A DNA stretch of 64,000 nt from Oscillospiraceae bacterium (lineage in GTDB: Bacteria; Bacillota; Clostridia; Oscillospirales; Acutalibacteraceae), in NCBI GenBank assembly GCA_031268095.1, contig JAIRXU010000045.1:1-64000 (forward strand), written 5' to 3'. This document shows, piece after piece, positions 41,041 to 49,802 of the stretch. The notes below the pieces were generated by a model that made no database searches, was not told the origin of the DNA, and was given only the letters and a program-made list of their open reading frames with translations. The position numbers and the translations under genes were made by a program. Positions within the stretch are counted from its first letter, which is position 1, and each line of letters begins with the position of its first letter.

Positions 41041-42552
41041 ATGACAACGGAGAAAAAAGAGGCCGCGCGGGAAAAGCCGCCGGAAGATACTGCTGGCGGG
41101 GGATTGCAGCTGAACCGGAAGACGCTGCTGCTGATTGGGGCTGCCCTGGCGGCGATTCTGATCTTTGCGGGGATCCTGACGCAGGTGGTGCCCCGGGGCG
41201 CATATCAAGTGGACGAGGCGGGGCAGATCATCAACGGGACCTACGCGCGGCTGACGGACGCAAAGCTGCCCTTCTGGCGGACATTCACCGCTCCCATCGA
41301 GGTTTTCGCCTCGCCGCAGGCGGCCACGGGCATCGCGATTGTGCTGTTCATTGTGCTGGTGGGCGGTACTTTCCTGGTCTTGGAAAAAGCAGGCGTCATT
41401 TCGTACTTAATGAAAGTCATCGTGCGGCGCTACGCGGCCAAGAAATACCGGCTGCTGGCCGTCATGACGCTGGTCTGTATGACGCTGGGCAGTGTGGCCG
41501 GGATCCTCGAGGAGAGTGTGACTCTGGTGCCCTTGGCTGCGGCCATCGCTATCGCGCTGGGCTGGGATTCCCTGACAGGCCTGGGGTTCAGTCTGGTCTC
41601 CATTGCCATCGGCTATTCGGCGGCGACGTTCAACCCCTTCAATGTCGTCGTTGTGCAGTCCATGGCGGGGCTGCCGCTTTTTTCGGGACTGGGATACCGT
41701 CTGGTGGTGTTTGCGGGGTTTTACGGGATTTTACTGCTGTTTTTAATTTCACACGCCAAACGGATAGAGAAAAATCCCGAAAAATCCCTGTCGTTTGAGA
41801 CAGATCAGGTTCTGCGGGCGCAGTTTGCCGAGCAGGAGGAATTTTCGCCGGAGCGGCGGGCGGCCCTCCGCCGGGCGACGAAAACCTTTGTCGGCTGCAT
41901 CTCCGGTGTGCTGGTCTGCGCGGCGGTGAGTTTTGGCGTACAGGCGGCGGCCTTCCTGCCCCAAGCGCTGCGGGATGTGGCAGGGTACCTCCCGATGGCG
42001 GGCATGGCGGTGCTGTTCACGCTGGGCGGCGTTCTGGCCGGGCGGCAGGCAGGGTTCCGGGGCCGGAAATTGGCCGCGACATTCGGCCAGGGGGTCAAGA
42101 CGGTTATCCCCATCGCGCCGCTGATCGTTTTCGTTATGAGCATCACCTATCTGCTCCAGCGGGGGAAGATCATCGACACGCTGCTCCATGCGGTGTATGA
42201 GGGCGTAAAAGGCGTTTCAGTTTTCCCGGCGCTGCTGGCGATCCTTGCGCTGGTGGTCATTTTGGAGTTTTTTGTCGGATCCGGAACCGCCAAAGCGTTC
42301 CTGCTGATGCCTCTGCTCCTGCCGCTGGCGGACCTGCTGGGCGTGACGCGGCAGTCGGTGGTGCTGGCGTTCACGCTGGGCGACGGCATCTGCAACATCC
42401 TCTATCCCACCAGCGGGGTGATGATCATCGCCATCGGGCTGATTCATGTTTCCTATAGCAAGTTCCTCCGCTGGACCTGGAAACTCTTCCTGGCGTTGTT
42501 CGCGCTGACGGTTCTGATCCTCGGCGGCGCGGTCCTGATCGGCTACCATTAA
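41041..42552 (+). CDS. YfcC-family membrane transporter
   Basis: 503 aa, AAGGAGAT site. About 12 hydrophobic segments; conserved segments GSVAGILEESVTLVPLAAAIA, IGYSAATFNPFNVVVVQSMAG and VGSGTAKAFLLMPLLLPLAD fit the YfcC/DcuC-like group of the ion transporter superfamily. Members move peptides, amino acids or dicarboxylates; the substrate cannot be told. A 25-residue charged N-terminus precedes the first segment. It ends in a strong bidirectional terminator facing the ATP synthase operon. Confidence 0.87.
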   Translation: MTTEKKEAAREKPPEDTAGGGLQLNRKTLLLIGAALAAILIFAGILTQVVPRGAYQVDEAGQIINGTYARLTDAKLPFWRTFTAPIEVFASPQAATGIAIVLFIVLVGGTFLVLEKAGVISYLMKVIVRRYAAKKYRLLAVMTLVCMTLGSVAGILEESVTLVPLAAAIAIALGWDSLTGLGFSLVSIAIGYSAATFNPFNVVVVQSMAGLPLFSGLGYRLVVFAGFYGILLLFLISHAKRIEKNPEKSLSFETDQVLRAQFAEQEEFSPERRAALRRATKTFVGCISGVLVCAAVSFGVQAAAFLPQALRDVAGYLPMAGMAVLFTLGGVLAGRQAGFRGRKLAATFGQGVKTVIPIAPLIVFVMSITYLLQRGKIIDTLLHAVYEGVKGVSVFPALLAILALVVILEFFVGSGTAKAFLLMPLLLPLADLLGVTRQSVVLAFTLGDGICNILYPTSGVMIIAIGLIHVSYSKFLRWTWKLFLALFALTVLILGGAVLIGYH

Positions 42553-42627
42553 AAACAACATCTATCGACAAAAAGCAACACCTGCTCGCTCACAGGTGTT
42601 GCTTTTTTATTGCATATTGTTGTTTTT
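42551..42627. terminator. Nested bidirectional terminator
   Basis: Inner stem AAAAGCAACACCTG (42571-42584) with CAGGTGTTGCTTTT (42593-42606); outer arms AAAAACAACA (42551-42560) and TGTTGTTTTT (42618-42627). T-runs occur on both strands. It separates the convergent YfcC gene and atp operon. Confidence 0.93.
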
Positions 42628-42641
42628 TTGAGGTTCCGCTT

Positions 42642-43061
42642 TCATTTTAAATTATAGCGCTGCGTGTGCGTTACGCGCAGGCGGGCCATGGCCCGGGCCA
42701 TGGCGATTTTGTTGGTCTTGTATTCCCGGATGCTGGTCTGCTGACGCAGTTTCTCCTCGAAGAGCTTACGGTCCTCCTCCGCGCGGCGGATGTCAATTTC
42801 TTCCGGCCACTCGCAGGCCTGCGAGAAAATGACGGTCCGGCGATGGCCGACCTCCAGAAAGCCCTCCGAAAGAAAGGCCTCCTTCCAAGTCCCGCCAACG
42901 TTCAAGCGGATGCTGCCGATGGTCAATGGGGTCAGCATGGGTTCATGATGGGCAAGAATGCCGATTTCACCATCCGGGGTGCCGACGACAATGCCTTCCA
43001 CATCGCCGCTGAAAAACGAACGTTCCGGGGTCATAATGTCGAGATGGAATGGGGCTGGCAT
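42642..43061 (-). CDS. atpC: ATP synthase epsilon subunit
   Basis: 139 aa. The N-terminal beta-sandwich has FHLDIMTPERSFFSGDVEGI and DGEIGILAHHEPMLTPL (the epsilon signature). The C-terminal helical hairpin (88-135) is rich in Arg, Glu and Ala and ends RVTHTQRYNLK. Last gene of the atp operon; a bidirectional terminator follows 15 bases later. It forms the rotor with gamma and regulates ATP hydrolysis. Confidence 0.93.
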   Translation of the reverse strand: MPAPFHLDIMTPERSFFSGDVEGIVVGTPDGEIGILAHHEPMLTPLTIGSIRLNVGGTWKEAFLSEGFLEVGHRRTVIFSQACEWPEEIDIRRAEEDRKLFEEKLRQQTSIREYKTNKIAMARAMARLRVTHTQRYNLK

Positions 43062-43090
43062 GCCGCACCTCCTCCAGTGAATTACAAAAA

Positions 43091-43113
43091 CAACAAAAAG
43101 TTGTTAAAACAAC
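43091..43113. repeat. Alternative hairpins between atpD and atpC
   Basis: CAAC-AAAAA-GTTG (around 43091-43105) and GTTGTT-AAA-ACAAC (43100-43113) overlap and exclude each other. They lie in the 67-base atpD-atpC gap and may tune expression of epsilon relative to beta. Confidence 0.4.
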
Positions 43114-43128
43114 AGCAGTAAATTGTTT

Positions 43129-44535
<1,407 letters not shown>

Positions 44536-44609
44536 TCAGCCGGCGGCCAGCAAATAAACGGGAAAGAACGTGTCCTTATAAAAAATACGGCGCGTCTCCT
44601 ATCCGGCGC

Positions 44610-45470
44610 CTATATATACTGCGAGCTGGAGATTTCCGCGATCTCCTGCGTGACCGCCGCCTGGCGGGCCAGGTTATACTGCATCCGCAGTTTATCCAGC
44701 ATTTCGTCGGCGTTGCGGGTCGCGCTCTGCATGGCCATCATCCGAGCGGAATGTTCGCTGGCGTAGGAGTGGGTCAGCGCGCCGAAAATATAGCCGACGA
44801 GGAACTGCGGGACCAGCGCGTCGAACACCTCGTCTTCCGAGGGATGGTACAGGATGGCGTGCGCCGGTTCCGCCGTGTCGATATCGACAAAATCGCTCAG
44901 CCGCAGCGGCAGGATCCGGTGGCAAATAGGGGTCCCTGCCATGCCGCCCCGGAAGGGGGTGTAGATCACAAAGACCTGATCCGTGCGCCCTCCGTCGAAG
45001 CGCTCCAGGATATCCCTGGTGATTTTGCGCGCGTTGTGCAGAGAGGGATCCTGGGTTACGCCGCCGTAGCGGACGTCCGGCGTCCGGCCGCGGATGCGGA
45101 AAAATTCATCCCCCATCATGCCGACGGTAATCAGCGTGATTTCGGAATTCTTGTTGCGCGCCAGTTCGCTTTGCGCCAGCTGCAATACGGATAGGTTGTA
45201 TCCCCCCGCCATGCCCTTGTCCCCGGTAATGACCAGATAGGTTCGGCGGGGATGGGGGCGCTTTTCCAGGTAGGGATGAGATTGCAGGTGGGGCGAAAGC
45301 AGCATATCCTTCATCACCGACTGCACCTGCGTCAGAAACGTTTGGTTATATTCCATTTTGTGGATGACGCGTTTGATCCGGGCGGAAGCCACCAGTTGCA
45401 TGGCATTGGTGATCTTCCGGGTTTCCGCCACCGCGTTGATGTGGTGCCGGATTTCGTTGGCCTTTTGCAT
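44610..45470 (-). CDS. atpG: ATP synthase gamma subunit
   Basis: 286 aa from the ATG at 45470 (GGGAGGA site); the frame is open further upstream inside atpA but without a site. The N-terminal helix NEIRHHINAVAETRKITNAM and the C-terminal helix NADEMLDKLRMQYNLARQAAVTQEIAEI are the coiled-coil rotor shaft, with GDKGMAGGYN in the middle domain. It starts 4 bases after the alpha stop. Confidence 0.94.
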   Translation of the reverse strand: MQKANEIRHHINAVAETRKITNAMQLVASARIKRVIHKMEYNQTFLTQVQSVMKDMLLSPHLQSHPYLEKRPHPRRTYLVITGDKGMAGGYNLSVLQLAQSELARNKNSEITLITVGMMGDEFFRIRGRTPDVRYGGVTQDPSLHNARKITRDILERFDGGRTDQVFVIYTPFRGGMAGTPICHRILPLRLSDFVDIDTAEPAHAILYHPSEDEVFDALVPQFLVGYIFGALTHSYASEHSARMMAMQSATRNADEMLDKLRMQYNLARQAAVTQEIAEISSSQYI

Positions 45471-45474
45471 AGCG

Positions 45475-47265
45475 TCAGTCCTCCCTGGGGGCGGGGGCTT
45501 CGGTCTGGCGGGCCGCCAGGAAGTGTTTGGTGTAGGCGATGAGCATTTCCCGGTCGTTTTTGTCCAGCTTCCCGGTCGCGTCAATGGTATGCAGCGTCCC
45601 CGCGCAGTGATCCGCCAGATAGGCCAGCAATTGGGCGCGGACCTGGGTGATTTCCTTGGGAGGGATCTCCGCCAGCAGATTTTCTTCGAAGCAGACCAGC
45701 ACCGCCACCTGTTGGGCCAAGGTCATAACGTCGTCCTGCCGCTGCTTGAGCAGCTGGGTCAGGCGCTCGCCCCGGCGGAGCAGCTGGGTGGTGGAATCGT
45801 CGATATCGGCGCCAAACTGGGCGAAAATGGCAGTGTCCCGGTACTGGGCCAAATCCAGGCGCAGGGAGCCGGAGACGTCTTTCATCGCGCTGTGCTGCGC
45901 GGCCCGGCCCACCCGGGAAACCGAAAGGCCCACATTGACGGCAGGGCGGATCCCGGCGTTGAACAGTTCGCTTTCCAGATAAATCTGCCCGTCGGTGATG
46001 GAGATGACGTTGGTTGGAATGTACGCCGAAATGTCTCCCGCCATGGTCTCCACAATGGGCAGGGCAGTAATGGAGCCGCCGCCTTTTTCGTCGCTGAGTT
46101 TCGCTGCCCGTTCCAGCAGGCGGCTGTGGAGGTAGAACACATCGCCGGGGTAGGCCTCCCGGCCCGAAGGACGGCGCAGCAACAATGACATGGAGCGGTA
46201 GGCCATGGCGTGCTTGCTCAGGTCGTCGTAGACGATCAGCACGTCCTTGCCCTGATACATGAACTCCTCCGCAATGGCGCAGCCCGCATAGGGGGCCAGG
46301 TACTGGAGGGAAGGCCGGTCGTCCGCCGCCGCCGCGACCACCACCGTCCGCTGCATCGCCCCGGCCCGCTCCAGGGTATCCACGACCTGCGCGATGGTGG
46401 ATCCCTTCTGGCCGATGGCGCAGTAGACGCAGAAGGTATTGTCGTCGTGCTGGTTGATCATGGCGGCCAGGGCGATGGAGGTCTTGCCGGTCTGCCGGTC
46501 CCCGATGATCAGTTCCCGCTGCCCCCGGCCGATGGGAATCATGCTGTCCACGGCCAGCAACCCTGTTTCCAGCGGGCGGTTGACCGGAGAGCGGTCCACA
46601 ATGGAGGGCGCGGGGTATTCCACGGGGCGGAAGTTCGTGCCCCGCAGTTCTTTGCCGTCCAGGGGGCGGCCGATGGGGTCGATGATGCGGCCCAGCAGCG
46701 CTTCCCCAACGCAGATGTCCGCCACGTGCCCCGTGCCCTGGACGAAGCTTCCCGTTGTGATTTCCGTACTGCCGGAGAGCATAACGACGCCCGCGCCGTT
46801 TTCGCGCAGGTCCAGCGCCAGGCCGAAATTGTCGCCGTCGAAGGCCAGCAACTCGCCGTAATGACTGCCATGGAGGCCTTCGACTTGAACCACGTCGTCC
46901 ATGACGGAAGTCACAGTGCCGTAATTATCGACTTTAGATGTGTAGGCGTAGTTCCTCACCCGGTCCCTGAGGCTGCTGCTGAACTCGGAGAGTTCTTCCA
47001 GCTGGATGTGGCGGTCCTGTTTGTTGGCGCGCAAAAGTTCGTCTGTGTAGTTCTGCCGGATCTGCGCCAGCTGAGACGAAGCGCTCATGTCGTAGAGTTT
47101 CCCGTTGATCAGCGCGACGAAGCCCCCGATCAGACTGGGATCGACGGAGACGTCGAACTGAATATCCTGGCCCAGGAAAGCCGAGAATTGCCGCTCGACG
47201 GCAGCCAGCGCCTCGCCGTCCAGGGGCGCGGCGGCGCGGAGAACGGCGTTGCTTGCATTGCTCAT
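45475..47265 (-). CDS. atpA: ATP synthase alpha subunit with fused delta-subunit C-terminal domain
   Basis: 596 aa, about 90 longer than a normal alpha. Residues 86-596 are a complete alpha: N-terminal VDNYGTVTSVMDDVVQVEGL, P-loop GDRQTGKTS near 260, and AYRSMSLLLRRPSGREAYPGDVFY with the arginine finger region SAVSRVGRAAQ-like SVSRVGRAAQ. Residues about 15-78 (RQFSAFLGQDIQFDVSVDPS, then LIGGFVALINGKLYDMS and LAQIRQ) match the C-terminal domain of the delta (OSCP) subunit, which joins F1 to subunit b. There is no separate delta gene: atpF overlaps this gene by 4 bases. Fused junction residues 79-90 carry no linker repeat. It forms the catalytic hexamer with beta. Confidence 0.92.
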   Translation of the reverse strand: MSNASNAVLRAAAPLDGEALAAVERQFSAFLGQDIQFDVSVDPSLIGGFVALINGKLYDMSASSQLAQIRQNYTDELLRANKQDRHIQLEELSEFSSSLRDRVRNYAYTSKVDNYGTVTSVMDDVVQVEGLHGSHYGELLAFDGDNFGLALDLRENGAGVVMLSGSTEITTGSFVQGTGHVADICVGEALLGRIIDPIGRPLDGKELRGTNFRPVEYPAPSIVDRSPVNRPLETGLLAVDSMIPIGRGQRELIIGDRQTGKTSIALAAMINQHDDNTFCVYCAIGQKGSTIAQVVDTLERAGAMQRTVVVAAAADDRPSLQYLAPYAGCAIAEEFMYQGKDVLIVYDDLSKHAMAYRSMSLLLRRPSGREAYPGDVFYLHSRLLERAAKLSDEKGGGSITALPIVETMAGDISAYIPTNVISITDGQIYLESELFNAGIRPAVNVGLSVSRVGRAAQHSAMKDVSGSLRLDLAQYRDTAIFAQFGADIDDSTTQLLRRGERLTQLLKQRQDDVMTLAQQVAVLVCFEENLLAEIPPKEITQVRAQLLAYLADHCAGTLHTIDATGKLDKNDREMLIAYTKHFLAARQTEAPAPRED

Positions 47266-47870
47266 GGGGCATCCCCGCCTTCCACGGAAGCATCGGGCGC
47301 GGCAGGCTCGCTGACAGGATCGGGTCCGTCAGCGGCGGGCGCAGTCCCGACGGGGCGCTGCTGGGCAAGCTGCCGGCCCAGGCGCAGAGCCGTCTGATTC
47401 TGAAGGTAAGACTGCGCCAGGTCCATCGAATCCTGCCGCTTCACTTCCCGGCGCAGAATCTGTTCCGCAATGTTGATGGACAGTTCAACCATTTCGTCCT
47501 GCAGGTGTTCCAGCGCGCGGTTGTGCTCTCCTTCGGCGGCGGCGCGGGCCTTTTGCAGCAGCAGGACGCTTTCCTGCTTGGCGCTGTCCTCCATGGCTTT
47601 GGCGGACTGGTTGGCGGCCGACGTGATTTCCAGCGCCCGTTCCCGGGCGGTGTTTTCCGCCGCAGAGATGCGCTGTTCGTATTCGCTGCGCAGCTGCTCG
47701 GCCTGGGTGTGGGCCTGCGCCGCCTCGTCCAGGGACGCCTGGATCCGCGCGGAGCGCTCCTGCATAAAGCGGCGCACCGGCCGGTAGACGATCAGCCAGA
47801 CCAGCAGGTACAGAATGATCATGTTCACGACGTGCAGCAAAATATTTTCGGGATGCAATTGCTCTAGCAT
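47262..47870 (-). CDS. atpF: ATP synthase b subunit with Pro/Ala-rich tail
   Basis: 202 aa. One N-terminal membrane segment (about 9-30) with LVWLIVYRPVRRFMQERSARI, then a long coiled coil to about 165. The last 35 residues are rich in Pro and Ala (VGTAPAADGPDPVSEPAAPD) and are not usual for b. Start has GGAGGG. It overlaps atpA by 4 bases (ATGA). The b dimer forms the peripheral stalk and normally binds the delta C-terminal domain, which here is fused to alpha. Confidence 0.93.
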   Translation of the reverse strand: MLEQLHPENILLHVVNMIILYLLVWLIVYRPVRRFMQERSARIQASLDEAAQAHTQAEQLRSEYEQRISAAENTARERALEITSAANQSAKAMEDSAKQESVLLLQKARAAAEGEHNRALEHLQDEMVELSINIAEQILRREVKRQDSMDLAQSYLQNQTALRLGRQLAQQRPVGTAPAADGPDPVSEPAAPDASVEGGDAP

Positions 47871-47921
47871 AGCTTTCTTACCCTCCTGTTGATGGGCTGC
47901 GGCGGGGCCGCCGCGGACGCG

Positions 47922-48143
47922 TTATTTCGCCACGAAAAGGATGATCAGCGCCGTGACCAAGCCATAAATAGCGGTGGATTCCGTCAGGGCGAGGCCCAGC
48001 AGCAGGATGGAACTGATTTTGCCGGAGGCTTCCGGCTGGCGGGCAACAGCTTCGGCGGCTTTGCCGGTGGCCAAGCCCATGCCCAGGCCGGCTCCGGCGC
48101 AGGCGAGCATACAAATGGCGGCTCCGATGGCGGTAAGTGACAT
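47922..48143 (-). CDS. atpE: ATP synthase c subunit
   Basis: 73 aa hairpin of two hydrophobic helices linked by ARQPEASGK. The ion-binding Glu lies in [12 protein letters not shown]. The Gln found in Na+-type c subunits at the helix-1 position GVGQG-like is Met here ([10 protein letters not shown]), while Ser, Thr and Tyr next to the Glu are kept. This leaves coupling-ion specificity open, with H+ more likely. An AGGGAAT site precedes the ATG. Confidence 0.92.
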   Translation of the reverse strand: MSLTAIGAAICMLACAGAGLGMGLATGKAAEAVARQPEASGKISSILLLGLALTESTAIYGLVTALIILFVAK

Positions 48144-48209
48144 AATGATTCCCTCCGATTATCTCATGATATAGTAAACGACATGGGATTGGCTGGATAC
48201 GCGCGAACG

Positions 48210-49199
48210 CTACGCCGGATCTTCTACGGCCTCGTTGATAAAGGTCAGGGTCAGGGTCAGGAAAATGAACGCCTGGATCATGGGGTGGAAAATGTTGAAA
48301 TAGAGTCCGGCGACGCTCGGAATGCCGACGGCGGCGGAGCCCAGCGCCATATATAGCAGATCGATCACGATCATCCCGCCCAGCATGTTGCCGAACAGCC
48401 GGCACGCCATGGAAACCGGGATGGCGATATCAGAGAGGATGCGGAAGGGGAAGGCCACGGACGTTGGGGCGAAGATGCTCTTGAGGTGCAGTTTGATCCG
48501 CTCGCCGCGGGGCGTGTCCTCCGGGATGTCGGGGGTGCGGATGGAGGCCAGGGATTTGATCCGCCCGAGCACACCGCGGCGCTTGAAGCCGTAATAGTTG
48601 ATCAGAAAGAAGGTCATCATCGACAAGGCGAACGTCATGGTCAGGTCGGCGGTGGGGGCGTGCAGCCCCAGCAGTTCCACCGACGCGCTGGCGATCAGGA
48701 AGAGCGCCAGACTGAACAGGTACGCGCCGAAAGCTTCGCTCATGCCCTCGACCTTGCTGTGGATGTATTTGTCCAGCTGCTCCACCAGCGTCTCCAGCAC
48801 CAGCTGGATCCCCGCGGGCTTCTCTTTCATGTGCCGCAGGACGGTCAGGCGCAGGGTCAGCGCCAGGACGAAGATGACCGCGATGATCCCCCAGGTGGTC
48901 ACGACGGTGCTGCTGACGTGTATGCCGAAGAAGGGGACCTGGGCGGCGAAGAGCTCGGGCTTGAACTCCTTCTCACCGGGCGCGCCCCGGAAGGCGATGC
49001 CAATGATCCGCACCACGAAGATCCAGCTGCCGACGACCGAGAGCAGCGACAGAAGCCGCCGCCGCAGGCGCTGCCGGGAAGAGACGCTCTCTAGCGCCCG
49101 GAGTTTTTTGCCGTAAAGCACGCGGCCCAGAATGCCCAGCGCGGCCGCCAGGAGGGAGACGCCGAGCCAAATAAAATCCTGCCTTGTCAGGCTGTTCAT
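48210..49199 (-). CDS. atpB: ATP synthase a subunit with N-terminal extension
   Basis: 329 aa, about 80 longer than typical. The core from about 95 has the usual membrane helices, with the essential Arg in SMACRLFGNMLGG and the last helices NIFHPMIQAFIFLTLTLTFI. The extra N-terminus contains two hydrophobic segments (about 9-28 and 47-70) joined by a very basic loop (SSRQRLRRRLLSLL). A GAAAGGAG site precedes the ATG. Subunit a forms the ion half-channels. Confidence 0.88.
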   Translation of the reverse strand: MNSLTRQDFIWLGVSLLAAALGILGRVLYGKKLRALESVSSRQRLRRRLLSLLSVVGSWIFVVRIIGIAFRGAPGEKEFKPELFAAQVPFFGIHVSSTVVTTWGIIAVIFVLALTLRLTVLRHMKEKPAGIQLVLETLVEQLDKYIHSKVEGMSEAFGAYLFSLALFLIASASVELLGLHAPTADLTMTFALSMMTFFLINYYGFKRRGVLGRIKSLASIRTPDIPEDTPRGERIKLHLKSIFAPTSVAFPFRILSDIAIPVSMACRLFGNMLGGMIVIDLLYMALGSAAVGIPSVAGLYFNIFHPMIQAFIFLTLTLTFINEAVEDPA

Positions 49200-49287
49200 G
49201 TCCGCTTGGCTCCTTTCATTAGACCATACCTCTCAATTCAATTATGCCGCTATGCCGCAAAATCAGTGCAAAGGCAGCGATCGGATC

Positions 49288-49578
49288 TCAGTTTTCCCGG
49301 GAAGCCCCGGGGGGTTCTCCCGGACGGAGCCGCTGCCGGAAAAAGTGCGCCAGCGCCAACAGCGCGGGGACGCCGGCGCAGCCGCAGCCAAGCCAGGGCA
49401 GGGCCGCCGGGACCAGGAAAGCGCACAGGACCAGCGCGGCGGCGGGAATCAGCAGGGCCGTCAGGAGCAGCAGAGCGCCGCTTTTGCGGCCCCGGACGAG
49501 GCGGCGGCAGGCGGCGGCCAGCAGGAAATAATTGCAGGCTCCCGGCGGGAGGGCGGCCAGCAGGGCGAGCCATCGCAT
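49288..49578 (-). CDS. atpI: AtpI-like small membrane protein
   Basis: 96 aa, SD GGAGGTG. Three or four hydrophobic segments with basic loops (CRRLVRGRKSG) and a charged tail. Sequence similarity to AtpI is weak; the call rests on its position as first gene of the atp operon and on its size. AtpI assists c-ring assembly. Confidence 0.6.
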   Translation of the reverse strand: MRWLALLAALPPGACNYFLLAAACRRLVRGRKSGALLLLTALLIPAAALVLCAFLVPAALPWLGCGCAGVPALLALAHFFRQRLRPGEPPGASREN

Positions 49579-49622
49579 GCCTTCACCTCCGACATTTCGC
49601 GGCCCCGAAAAATTACAGCTAA

Positions 49623-49651
49623 ATTATATACCTCTCGCACAAAAAAAGCAA
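49623..49651 (-). promoter_or_regulatory. Promoter of the atp operon
   Basis: On the minus strand TTGCTT (49651-49646), 17 bases, TATAAT (49628-49623), 45 bases upstream of atpI. Confidence 0.78.
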
Positions 49652-49719
49652 GTGCACAAATTCACAAACCGATCTTCACTTATTCGGGAAAGAATTGTGA
49701 AAAATGAAGAAAATCCGGA

Positions 49720-49748
49720 TTGCATCCGGCGGATATCCATGGTATAAT
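49720..49748 (+). promoter_or_regulatory. Promoter of the GH13 gene
   Basis: TTGCAT (49720-49725), 17 bases, TATAAT (49743-49748). It rules out the in-frame ATG at 49704 as start. Confidence 0.8.
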
Positions 49749-49802
49749 GGAAAAAACAAACGGGAGACTTGGAAGAAACGGGAAGAAAGGTTGTGGCAAA
49801 AA

